Below, in pieces: positions 21,531-31,973 of a DNA stretch of 64,000 nucleotides (the stretch's first letter is position 1; every line of letters starts with the position of its first letter). The notes under the pieces are model-generated. The model was not told where the DNA came from, searched no databases, and saw only the letters and a program-made list of their open reading frames with translations. A program made the position numbers and the translations under genes. This stretch comes from Biscogniauxia marginata (taxonomy: Eukaryota > Ascomycota > Sordariomycetes > Xylariales > Xylariaceae). The stretch spans positions 186,001-250,000 of the forward strand of contig MU404089.1 in the NCBI GenBank assembly GCA_022695795.1. Direction: 5' to 3'.

Positions 21531-22437
21531 CGTTGGGGTTGGGGGGCGGCCTTCCCGACCGGCTTGATGCGATCAAGTAAGAGCTGATACTTGACGTGTT
21601 CAAACGAAAATTGAAGATTGGTATAGATTGAGTAGGTTAGGTGAGCAGGGGATTAGGTGATTCGATGATTGGAAAGTGGTTTAAATGATTGGAATGGAAG
21701 ATCAAATTTGGTGTCGAGAAGATGTGGTTGAAGACCTGGAGGGAAAGAGGGAAAGAAGGAAGGAAGGAAAGGGAGACAATAGGAATTGAATTGGGAGATG
21801 GAATTATTTGGGGGGTGGGCGCGACGATGATTTCACAGTGAATCCATTATTGCACGTCTGAGCCTGCCTGGGGGGAGGAGCTGCTAGGCTGGCTAGGGTA
21901 CCACGCATCCTCTCGCCCAAAACACGCGTATCTATTCACTCACTTTCCCGTCGTGCTAGCAGCCTCTTCTTTTTTTGCGAAGTAAGGCAAGGACCTACCG
22001 CCGGGAAGGGAATGTGGGGCGCTTTAAATACATACTGGCACCACATTCTTCCGATCCTGAGATGCCTAGACCCACACCTCTTGCCCGATAGCCAAACGCA
22101 GGCCCAGTACGGAATACACTGACTCCACAAGTTGAAATCGATACGCAACCCCCACTATATACTCTAATATCTTAACCCCGATTGGCCCTTGCAAACTTCA
22201 CACAACGGGCACCAGAACTTAGTGGGGGGAGGAGCATACTGTCTACACACTACAGAAACTTCACGATCTCTCTTTCCTCTCCAACACACAAATCTAAAAC
22301 TCTTAAGAGTCCCTGCTCTACCTATACCTACCTCCCCTTTACCACCTACCTAAGGTATAGCTTCAACCTCAATCCCGCTCCTCCCATCCAATTTCACACC
22401 TCTCACACCTTGAGCAGAAGAAGGTCCCGTGTGATTT
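21531..22437. other. Divergent promoter region IEC3 / MYG1
   Basis: Both genes start at the edges of this 0.9-kb region. It is purine-rich near 21735-21780 and pyrimidine-rich just before the MYG1 start. No gene is supported. Confidence 0.5.
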
Positions 22438-23568
22438 ATGCTCCAGGTGCTCAAGAAGATGGCCGAGAACGCCGCCAAGCGACTGAAGACCGAAGCCGGC
22501 AGCGGCGGGGGTATCAAGATCGGCACGCACAACGGGCACTTCCACGCGGACGAGGCGCTGGCCGTGTACATGCTGCGGCAGCTGCCCGCGTACGCGGGGT
22601 CCGCGCTGGTGCGGACGCGGGACCCGGCGCGCCTGGCAGAGTGCCACACGGTGGTGGACGTGGGCGGCGAGTACGACGCGTCGCGGAACCGGTACGACCA
22701 CCACCAGCGGACCTTCGACGCGACCTTCCCCGGGCGGCCGACGAAGCTCTCGAGCGCCGGGCTCGTGTACCTGCACTTCGGGCGGCCGATCGTCGCGCGG
22801 CAGCTCGCGCGGCCCGAGGACAGCCCCGACGTCGGCCTGCTGTGGAACAAGCTGTACGAGTCGTTCGTCGAGGCGCTCGACGCCCACGACAACGGCATCT
22901 CGTCGTACGACCCCGACGCCGTCGCCGCCGCCGGCCTCGAGAAGCGCTTCAGCAACGGCGGCTTCACGCTCGGCGCCATGGTCGGCCGCCTGAACCCGGC
23001 CTGGAACGACCCCGTGCCCGCCGACCCCGCCGAGGCCCAGGCCGCCGAGAACGCCCGCTTCGAGGCCGCGAGCGCCCGCATCGGCGAGGAGTTCTCCCGC
23101 GGCCTCGAGTACTACGCCAAGGCGTGGCTGCCCGCCCGCGCCATCGTGAGGGAGGCGTACGCGAAGAGGCTGGAGCACGACCCCGAGGGCCGCATCATGG
23201 TGCTCGAGGGCCAGGCCGTGCCGTGGAAGGACCACCTGTACACGCTCGAGGAGCTGGAGGAGGCCGAAGCCGCCGAAAGCAGTGGCGCCGCAGCCGGCAA
23301 GGAGGAGAAGCAGAAGATCCTGTACGTGCTGTACCCCGAGAGGCCCGTGCCGGACGCCAAGTGGAGGATACAGGCCGTACCCGTGACCAAGGACTCGTTC
23401 CAGAGCCGCAAGGCGCTCCCGGAGCCGTGGCGGGGCGCGAGGGACGAGCAGCTCGACGAGATCAGCGGTGTCCCGGGCGGAGTGTTCGTGCACGCGTCCG
23501 GCTTCATCGGCGGCCACAAGACGTTCGAGGGGGTGAGGGCGCTGGCAGCAAAGGCTTGCGCATTTTAA
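22438..23568 (+). CDS. MYG1-family metal-dependent 3'-5' exonuclease
   Basis: Homologue of MYG1/GAMM1, a DHH-like phosphoesterase reported to act as an RNA exonuclease in nucleus/nucleolus and mitochondria. It is single-exon, 376 aa. Metal-binding motifs are clear: THNGHFHADEALA (about 31-43), VVDVGGEYD, RNRYDHHQRTF and DAHDNGIS. Further conserved parts are LSSAGLVYLHFG, GRLNPAWN and, near the end, HASGFIGGHKTFEGV. Two in-frame starts exist, 22438 and 22459 (MAENAAKR); the longer form could carry a weak targeting sequence, but this cannot be decided from sequence. Codon third positions are extremely GC-rich, producing long shadow frames on both strands. Confidence 0.93.
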   Translation: MLQVLKKMAENAAKRLKTEAGSGGGIKIGTHNGHFHADEALAVYMLRQLPAYAGSALVRTRDPARLAECHTVVDVGGEYDASRNRYDHHQRTFDATFPGRPTKLSSAGLVYLHFGRPIVARQLARPEDSPDVGLLWNKLYESFVEALDAHDNGISSYDPDAVAAAGLEKRFSNGGFTLGAMVGRLNPAWNDPVPADPAEAQAAENARFEAASARIGEEFSRGLEYYAKAWLPARAIVREAYAKRLEHDPEGRIMVLEGQAVPWKDHLYTLEELEEAEAAESSGAAAGKEEKQKILYVLYPERPVPDAKWRIQAVPVTKDSFQSRKALPEPWRGARDEQLDEISGVPGGVFVHASGFIGGHKTFEGVRALAAKACAF

Positions 23569-24415
23569 GGAACTACTCTACCAGCCAAGTTGAAGCAAGT
23601 GGTTTATGCGCGTCTCTAGAGATACGGGTATTAAGAAAGGGAGGCAGGCCTATGGGATAGATAAAAAAGCAAAAGAAAAGGGACATGACGAATATGAACA
23701 TGTGCGATACGATTTTGACGTTTTTAAGACTATCATCTCATATATCGCTTCATCAGTGACTCTAGAAGTGACGCATGTACGGCATGACTTGGGAGACCAT
23801 CATCAGCTGCCATTCTGTAAAGTACCTACATATACCTACATATCAAGGAAACTATTCCCTAACCACTAGCTAGCAGTCCGTACCATATACGCCGAATAAA
23901 GGTAATGAGACAAGTAACCTAACAAACTTGCTAAGCGAAGGTTTTAAGATAAGCGGAAACAAGACAGTGAACAAGACAGTGAAACCCATCAATCATTTTG
24001 TAGTAAAGAATTTTTTTTTTTTTGGTTGTGATCCCTCGTGCCAGAAACCGTTTGTTGATCATACCTAGAACGCCCTGAGAAACCTCGAAGTATCTTCATA
24101 AACCATCGTGAAGGCCAGGCTCCGCCTATTTTGCTCTGTTCTGCCCGGCAACTTTTTTTTTTTCCGTTGCATGCAGCAAGCAGCTTCACATTAGTTCCTT
24201 ACATCAAACCCTTACTTGCACAGGAACAACGATCGCCAGTGGCAGCTGGAACTATGTAGTGAGCGGATCTCGGCGTAACAGAAAAACGTGCTGCTAGGCT
24301 CTCAGCATCGCAGTCATTTCCATATTCATATCCGTGTCCCTATGTCCCTTTCGTATCAACGAATACAACGCATCTTTCCACACATACACATCGTCACATC
24401 TACCTTGTGCCCTGC
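23569..24415. other. Convergent 3' region MYG1 / IGO1
   Basis: This region between two converging genes holds short T and A runs (24009-24022, 24153-24163) and no supported gene. Confidence 0.5.
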
Positions 24416-25259
24416 CTATCGCCGAATTGGGATATCCTTCGGGGCTTCGCCATTGCCGTTCTCAACAGGCAAGTTCTCTTTCTCGTTGGCGGAAGCGGTA
24501 TTCTCGTCGGCGCTCGTCTCGCGATTGAGGAAGCTGCCCTCCTTGATGGGACTACCAGCGGCTCCCTGAGGGGAGGTCTGGCCCTGCTGCTGCTGTGGGT
24601 GCTGCTGCGGCTGACTCACGCTGGGGTGGTGATGGTGACCTGGCCCGCCATTGAAGCCGCCGGTGCCCTGGTTCGGGGACGACAAGTGGGGGATATTCTC
24701 AGGTACGGGATGTTGGCTGCCGACGCTGCCCGTGTCGACGCTGTTGCCCTTGCCGGCCTTTGACATGGCATAGTCCCCGCTGTCGAAGTACTTGCGCTCC
24801 TTCAGGTGCTTGGCGAAGTGATCGGATCTGGAGGGTAACTTCTTGTAGAGCCGGAAGAGGCGTTGCTCTTCTGGCGAGAGAGACTATGAACGGTTGAAAA
24901 AGCCAATGTTAGTATTTTCCATTCAGATTGGAAGTGAATTGTGTAGTTATGGCTCGCTGGTGGTTGTGCGGGCTGGTAGGGTTGAGTTGGGTGTAGGTGG
25001 CCGGGGGGAAGTTGTGGTGTGGTGCGTGACAGGGGACAAAGACGTAGCATCATCAGCCTGGAGCATTGTGAACCAAAGCTACGGGTCTCGGACTGAGTGC
25101 CAGAACCGGCCATGATCTTTTTCGTCGGGAATGAGATGCCCAGAGGGTGTAGTTGGTGTTTAACAAGCGAGCGATAGGGGAGATGGGCAGTGTGGGTGGA
25201 CTATTGGAGAAAACGGAACTGACATTGACGTCAATCTTGTTCTGCTGGTGAGGATTCAT
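24416..25259 (-). CDS. Endosulfine-family PP2A regulator, Igo1-like
   Basis: Small disordered protein of the endosulfine/ARPP-19/Igo family. When phosphorylated by Rim15/Greatwall kinase, family members inhibit PP2A-B55 and protect mRNAs on entry into quiescence. Exons are 25259-25224 and 24883-24416 (504 nt, 167 aa). Joined sequence gives MNPHQQNKIDVN followed by SLSPEEQRLFRLYKKLP, and the invariant FDSGDY with the phospho-acceptor serine at about residue 47. GSQHPVPENIPHLSSP also fits the family. The rest is Gln/His-rich and probably disordered. The 337-bp intron has a GTCAGT donor, a perfect TACTAAC branch site near 24910 and a CATAG acceptor. An ATG frame inside the intron (25113) looks like chance. 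Confidence 0.9.
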
Positions 25260-27593
25260 CTTGACTGAGGAAGATCACCTCGGGCGGAAAAAAAAGGAAA
25301 GGGATTGAAAGGCGTGGTTCGGTAGGTGTTCTCAGGTCGTGGTTTTGAGGAGGCAAAAACTTGTCGGAGAGAGGCCCTAGTGTGTGGTGTGGGAAGGAGG
25401 CCGTCGTAGTAGAGATGATGATGGTGGTGGTGGTGGTTGTGGTAGTAATGGTGGTGGAGTTGGGGAATTTTTGGGAGGGGGGTAAAATAATAGGTTAGGC
25501 CTGCAAAGGCTTGCCGTCGGTAGTGGTAACTGATAGTGGTAAGGGAGAGTGGGGGGGTGGGACTTGGGAGCGTGTGTGGATGGGTGGATGGTGTGACGAA
25601 AGGTCAAGCAAGCCAAGCAAGATGGCCCTAGCGTCTCTTTAGGTCTAGACAAAAGGCGGCCTGAATGTACCGCCCTAATAAGGTATCGACTACGGTTTAA
25701 AGACAGCCCAATCCGATCGAGTAGGCAGCTGACGATGAAAGCGACTGGGCATGTAAGGTGTGTATGTGCCTTCCCCTTATATCTCTTCAATTGACTCTAG
25801 CCGGGGTTATTCAGGTAGAGAGGCTACACTTTCCAGTATTACATCTTAGCCTAAGGTAGGTTAGGTAGGTATTTTGCATATTTACATACCTTTTAGGTAC
25901 AATTTATTTATATATATTCGACAACTACCCGACTCCAAGAAAAATCAAGGGTCCAATCCGGAATAAATCACATACAAGCAGCCAACTAAACTACCCTGTT
26001 CGTTATCATGCAGTTTAGTGGCGGGGAGCGATTCGAGCTTCTCAGAAGCCACAGTTCTCATCTTTACTCTGTGAATTCGTTCCCCATCCAAACCAACCAC
26101 TCGTTTCTTGTTTTTCTTTCTCCCATCTCGATTCTCCAATTCCAGGGTCCAACCTATCGGAGACAAGGATATCCACCCTATCGCAGATGCCCAATCCCAA
26201 ATATCTTAATGAGTCACTGTTAAGCACCGTTGCTACAGGTTACGTACAGCAACACCGCAGGGATGAAAAGGTCAATGGATAATCATCGTCTTTGCTATAA
26301 ACGCAGCCTATAGGTACATGCTTATGCTTATGTACTGTGTATGTATGTTAGGAATCTGCCAAGTTCTGTATCTCCCCGAAACAAGGTAGGCTGTTCTGGC
26401 TCCACGATATCTACGCCGACGGTGCCAATCAGATTTCCGGCTGGCATTGCCACCGTGACAAACCATGAAGGCGTAGAGCATATATATTGGATGTGTGTGT
26501 GTGTGTGTGTGTACACCAACTAATTAGCCGGCTTGCCTATAATATGGTACACCTGCGTGAAATTAGTTATATAATTACTTAAAGTCTGGATATCTGCCCT
26601 TCTCTTTACCTTGTGAAAGATATGACCTAACTAAGCGGTTGTGTGATACAGCATATGTTGCTTCTGCGCAGAAAGCCACTGATACCCCTGCTTGCAAACA
26701 AGATCATTCTATCTTCCTCTCCGTTATGTCACCTAACCTAGACGGTTGTGTATGTTATTATCCACCTTGGCAAACATTGCTAGAAGTCTACTGGCCGGCT
26801 CGCTTGTGTTAAATAAATGCATGAACTAACCGGCGGAGATTAAACATTTTCACGGAAAATTATACATGATCCTTAGGAAAGCTACTAGTAGTACTCTAGA
26901 GACATGTTTAGAGTGTTTAGTTTTGCCAATAAACCTGATTAATTTGATAGATGCTTCTCATCTACCGTCTTTCCATCTAATGATAGCTAAATATAAAATC
27001 TATGCCTAAAACACGATTTTCTTCAGCGACATGTAACCAATGTAAAGTAAAGGGAAACGAAAGAACATAACGTGCCCGCATTACACCGTATTGTTGCCTT
27101 CCTAGATGTCTTGAGTATGAGAGGAGTTAGACTAATATCAAATATTACCCTCTGGCTTCCCTGCATATCACAACGGCCGTGTATATCACAAGTAACGCTA
27201 TTAGAATATTCATGTTATTCGTCACATTATGGACAATATTCAAATTTTTTACATGTATAGCCTAAGCCTTAACGGCTTTACAATAAAGTTAGCCCCCAAC
27301 TTGGATCGTTATAAGTTACAGGTCTTCGCGCACTCTAACGGAGAAACATCTGCACCAACCGCTCTCATAATTATAATGGTAGTGAATACTAACCTCAAAT
27401 TTTTAAAGGTGTAGTCACATTTACAGTAGGTCGGGGAAGAGGCAAGCATGCTTTCCCCATCGCTATGTAACAGCTAACGGCTTTCTCCGATGGCCAATGT
27501 ATCTAGATATCAATCTGCTTCTAGAATATGTCAGTGCTACGCTTCTCGTATCTTTTTATTGCTATCGTCCCAATATAACCAGAAGAGAACAAC
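25260..27593. other. Intergenic, about 2.3 kb, AT-rich to the right
   Basis: The left third is the IGO1 promoter/leader with TGG/GGT-rich sequence near 25420-25460. The rest becomes AT-rich, with a GT microsatellite at about 26494-26512 and TAGGTA-type words near 25853-25905. Open frames are short and unconvincing; no transposon terminal repeats were recognised. Confidence 0.45.
26494..26513. repeat. GT dinucleotide microsatellite
   Basis: About nine GT units in intergenic sequence. It opens a chance His/Thr-repeat frame on the minus strand, which I do not consider a gene. Confidence 0.85.
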
Positions 27594-28442
27594 ATGGCCG
27601 CCTTGCTAAAGAAACTGGCCGCATTGCTAAAGAAACTAGTTGGTATATTCTCAGCACCTGCTTATAACCCTTCCCCCCTATTCCCCCAGCTACCCCCGGA
27701 ACTGCAACTGGAGATCTGGGATCAATACTTCAGCGACGCGCATGTCCACATGCTACGATTCCTCGATACAACCGGGATCAGGCATACTGCTTTCGACGCG
27801 CAGACCGGCGAGCCTGTCGATCTTGAAGAGAAGTTTATGCCGGCCTGGGCCTCTGTCGTGCCCAACCACATCTTCCTTAAGCACTTCGAACGCGCCGACC
27901 TAAGATACACCATGGGCGGCTCCATGACAAAGCATAAGAAGAATTTTATCGTCTCTTGGAACCGGGACTTGCTCTGTATTGCCGACTATCAGTCTCCGTT
28001 GCTGTTCCGGGATATATGCATCAGCCCCTGGATCGCCCGCGTTCAGCGCCTCGCTCTGTTAATCAGTCGTCGACAATCATACGTCTACTGGAATCCCGAT
28101 GAGCTCAGGATATGGCTGCAGGGAATCCGCAACCACACGCAGAACGCGCTCAGGAGGCCAGAGGAGCGACAACTAAAGGAGCTACTGCTCGTGGTCAGAC
28201 CCTGGGTGGACCCTAACGTGAACGCTGAGAGTAATTGGTTTGCCAATTTCGAGCGCGATGAGTTCGGCTTCATCGACTTTACCAAGGCAAGTTCGTTCTT
28301 AGAAGCGTGGGATAGGAGAATGATTGCGAGGCATTGTCAAAAGATCCAGTCAATCCTAGTGGAGGAACTCCTAGGCAAACGGTCCACGCAGTTACCCAAG
28401 ATTCGCTGGGTGCTCGACGTTGACAAGTATAGGGAAATATGA
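27594..28442 (+). CDS. 2EXR-domain protein, fungal, function unknown
   Basis: Single-exon protein of 282 aa. The segment FPQLPPELQLEIWDQYF (about residues 29-45) is the start of the fungal 2EXR domain, an F-box-like motif common in expanded families of unknown function in Pezizomycotina. The remainder has WIARVQRLALLISRR and a Trp-rich middle without catalytic motifs I recognise. The N terminus contains a 14-residue amphipathic stretch made by an in-frame 21-bp tandem duplication (AALLKKL twice). Its AT-rich, gene-poor surroundings fit an accessory gene. A role as an adaptor is speculative. Confidence 0.75.
   Translation: MAALLKKLAALLKKLVGIFSAPAYNPSPLFPQLPPELQLEIWDQYFSDAHVHMLRFLDTTGIRHTAFDAQTGEPVDLEEKFMPAWASVVPNHIFLKHFERADLRYTMGGSMTKHKKNFIVSWNRDLLCIADYQSPLLFRDICISPWIARVQRLALLISRRQSYVYWNPDELRIWLQGIRNHTQNALRRPEERQLKELLLVVRPWVDPNVNAESNWFANFERDEFGFIDFTKASSFLEAWDRRMIARHCQKIQSILVEELLGKRSTQLPKIRWVLDVDKYREI
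27597..27638 (+). repeat. In-frame 21-bp tandem duplication
   Basis: Two adjacent 21-bp copies differ at only two positions and encode AALLKKL twice, forming an amphipathic Leu/Lys helix right after the start of the 2EXR protein. Confidence 0.85.
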
Positions 28443-29200
28443 GGGTAAATGAGAGGGATATAGGTATGAGTTGCCGCCCTGCTGCCCATGTCATTCACAC
28501 ATCATTCGCCACTTTTTTACCTATCGGCGGCTGAGGATTATGCTTATTACATTCCCCGTACCCAGTGCATCGCCTAACCTTGCAACCCGTAGGATTCGCC
28601 CCAGAGCGACCAGGGGGGCCGAAATATGTTGTATAGCAATATGAGCTTCTTATGTGTGCCGCCCATACATTTATGCCATCAATAATTTGAACAATTACGT
28701 AAACTGTAACACAGCTACTATGAATTTAGAAAAATGCCTATTGATCAAGTTCCAAACCCATACACATACGATAACATGACCTGGTTATTATGGTCAGATG
28801 GTGACTCGATGGGGATTTGTACTGTACTTGTGGCTACGCAAGGTTTGTGTTCCCGCTAAGGAATCCTTCAGCTATGCCTAAATATCATAGGTGCAACTAG
28901 TTCTGCCTATAGGGGGCTGTGTTGTATGATCAAGGGGCCCCCTACATCTAGACCCCTAGCACAACGAAGCATATTTAAGGGTCCTTAAATAGCATTGCCT
29001 ACCTCATGCACCAGACAACATATTCACCAGGCCATCAAATCAGCATGACCCGTTTGAATCCGTACAACTCACGACCCGGTGATGACATAGCCTTTAAAAA
29101 GCCGTGGAAGGCATATGAATATCTAATCCTTCCCATCTTCTCTTAGCTGAATGAATGTCTCCACTAGTTACACCCGGATTTCAGATCCTGTCGAGCCCCA
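28443..29200. other. Intergenic between 2EXR and DUF3176 genes
   Basis: AT-rich sequence with no supported gene. It should contain the promoter of the DUF3176 locus. Confidence 0.45.
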
Positions 29201-31325
29201 ATGGCTAGCTCGATCTACTATTATGATAATTCACAACCTCCTTATGCAGCTCATACTAACAATTACCAATATACGCCAACGAATCAAGAGGATGGCCAAC
29301 CACACTCTTACTACGATACTACCTTAACCGAGTCAAACCTACCCCCCGTTCAGTCTCCTGGTGAGAGTACCGTGTATGAGTTACGCGACGGGACTACCGT
29401 TGCGCATGTGCAAAACGACGACTGGGCCAACAAAGGGCCAGGCTACGACAGCCTTCTTATTACCCCCGGCGATACTCTGGTCGCTGAGGGCCCATGGAAC
29501 AACACCGGGGATGGAAAGCTACCGAAAAGAACCCGCTCCTGGGGAGGCCAATTTGGACTTTGGATATGGGAGATATTGGCCTGCCTCGTCAGTCTATGTG
29601 CCCTGGCAGCAGTCATCGGCGTCCTCGTGTACGAGGACGGTAAGCCACTCGATAAGTGGGCCTGGGTCATAGGTCCCACGGCCGTGGTCTCGTTCATCTC
29701 GACCGTAGCCAAATCCTCCATGCTGCTGGCCGTATCCGAGATCATCGGCCAGATCAAATGGCAACATTTTGACGGCAAGACCAACGCGCTAGTCGACCTC
29801 CAGGTCTTTGACGATGCTGGGCGAGGGCCGTGGGGCGCGACCAAGTTTTTGCTAAAGAAGAACATCAAGTCGCTCCTTGCCTCCTTAGCTTCGATCATCG
29901 TCATCATGGCTCTGCTCGTCGACCCATTCATGCAGTTGGTTTTCAATTTCCCCGCGCTGTCCCGAGAAGATCTAAATGAGGTCGCGTTGTTTAACAGAAC
30001 GGAAATATATGATCCGAACGGGTACATATTTGATGTACACATGACATCTTCTGTTGGTAGGTAACCCTTTGCAACACGCAAAATACTCCTGTTCGCAATA
30101 ATAGACAGTTCAACACTTTCTTTTCTTGCTATATTGTTATTTCATTCCTTGGTCGTGCGAAGAAGCCCGTGTCAACTGGTTCTCTCTCACCCCTAAACCG
30201 TCCCTATTCTGAATGATCTTCGAACCATAGAAAAAGCCGGATACATAAGACCATACACTAAAGATATGACGAAGAGGGATACTAACTCAAATTATTAACC
30301 ACAGCCTCGGCCGTCGACGCTCGAATGCAAGCAGCGATTATCCGAGCGGTTTCTGACTCGTCGAGTTCGCCCAGCGCCGCCTGCTCAACAGGGAATTGTA
30401 CGTGGGACGGGGTCACCACGCTGGGCGTCTGCGCTAGCTGCACGAATATCACGGACAGGATTAGCGTGAGCTGCCCGGGCCCCATAGAGGAAAACAATGG
30501 GCAATATTAATGCGACTACCTTATGCCGTCGGGCAAGAACCTCTCCGGGTTCATGTTTTCTGCGGGTGCTACGGGGGACTTTTTCCCGACGCGGTGGAAT
30601 TCGTCCGCCACGGCCCTCGACCCAACCTCCGGCAACGCGAGCTCCCCCGCGCGCCTGGCCCACGTCGAGGCGGTGCAGCTGAACGCGAACTTCGACTACG
30701 GGACCCAGAACCTGTCGTCGGTGCTGCGGCAGCCGACCGCCTGGCAATGCGAGTTCGCCTTCTGCGCGAGGACGTACGAGAACGTAACGATGACGAACGG
30801 CCGGGCCGGGACGTCGAGTCCCCCCGAGGACGTCATGCTCGAGACGGGCAACATCACCAACGCGAGCACGCCCGTCGGCGGCGGCGTCTCCGGGCTGTCC
30901 TTCTTCCGCGGTCTTCGGACGAATTCCAGCGCTGGCTCGAGCCCCGACGAAGAATACCGGATCAACGTGGCGGACTACTCCAACCTCGCGAACTACCTCG
31001 CCGAGATCTTCTCGAGCGGGTGGGGGGCCGGGCGCTGCGGACTAGGACCTATATCGAGGTCCAGTGGGGGTGGGTGGCTCTGCCGGTCACCCTGACGGTG
31101 CTAAGCCTCATGCTTGTCGTGTTCATGCTCCTCAAAACCAAGCGGGAGGAACACCTGCCGGTTTGGAAGAACTCGAGTCTCGCCATGCTGGCTCATCGGG
31201 TAGAGGGCTGGGGTCCCCGGGCCGAAAGGGCATCTCAGGGGCCTTCGGGGCTGGAGAGAGAGGCCCGGGACGTACCGGTCACATTATCGAGAAATCCGGA
31301 TGAGTTGGTCTTTGTGCGAGGCTAA
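29201..31325 (+). pseudogene. DUF3176 multipass membrane protein, probably inactivated
   Basis: Fungal membrane protein of the DUF3176 type, function unknown. Exon 1 (29201-30056) codes a Tyr/Pro-rich tail and then membrane segments near residues 112-134 and 152-172, with VVSFISTVAKSSMLLAVSEIIGQIKW and WGATKFLLKK typical of the family. The intron 30057-30304 has correct phase. Exon 2 resumes SAVDARMQAA, with a cysteine-rich extracellular part containing CTWDGVTTLGVCASC. Two lesions follow: an in-frame TAA at 30508-30510 within ...GQY-stop-CDYLMPSG, and a frame change near 31020-31050 after FSSGWGAG, beyond which the last membrane helix (VALPVTLTVLSLMLVVFMLL) is in another frame, ending at 31325. 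A 72-nt GT-AG segment (30466-30537) could splice out the TAA but would remove conserved-looking residues. Assembly error in the G run is the alternative for the frameshift. Confidence 0.72.
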
Positions 31326-31973
31326 AAGAGATGTATGTGGTTAAGACGCTTAAGCTGGATTTCCAAATTCGGCCTGGATATACCTAATGAGCAGAGACTT
31401 GGCATCTTAGACATGATGAATACTATTAAAAACATGCGCGCTCACACACGCACGCATATATTTATATGGAAATTAGCAAAAACAAAACAGTTCGGTAAAT
31501 AAAAACCAACAGAGAAGGCAGGTCGCATTACTTATGCCAATGTTAAGACACCTATACCATACTGACTTTGATAACCACACGCAGGTTTCCCTCCTGAAGT
31601 TGTACGCTCATCGTCAATCTCTTGCGGCATTTTTTATACAATCATCATATGAAACCCTAAGGCAATGCCTCAGATTCTAGCACACACATATAGATTGGCC
31701 CTTTAGTCCCTTTCCCGGTGTACTAGCTACCCGTCGGCATAGAAAACTTCAAATGGTCACATCTGTTCCATACATATCATAAGGCTCATTTTGTTCACTC
31801 AAAAGTGGGGAGTTCCTTGTGTGATATTCTAAGTTCTTTCTATTCGATTATGTATAGATAGTTAGATATACATACACAAAGTTACATGATCCCCCAAACC
31901 GCCATCCACCTCTCCCTATCCATTTCCCCCCTATCTTTCCCCTACGTCCCCGCCCCCCCCATTACCCCTATCT
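31326..31973. other. Convergent 3' region DUF3176 / MFS transporter
   Basis: AT-rich left part, then pyrimidine-rich sequence before the transporter stop. No gene is seen. Confidence 0.5.

Noticed and set aside
22182..23660. 492-codon plus-strand and 382-codon minus-strand frames over MYG1
   Set aside because: Arg/Ala-rich shadow frames of the very GC-rich MYG1 coding sequence; only the 376-aa frame has conserved motifs.
25053..25113. Alternative IGO1 exon beginning MAGSGTQSETRSFGSQ
   Set aside because: It lies inside the 337-bp intron; the direct join gives the conserved N terminus and the intron has an exact TACTAAC branch site.
26328..26519. Small frame with a THTHTH start
   Set aside because: Produced by a GT microsatellite; no other coding evidence.
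30510..31325. 271-codon plus-strand frame as a separate gene
   Set aside because: Its front half is an Arg-rich shadow; only its last 90 residues belong to the DUF3176 locus after the frameshift.
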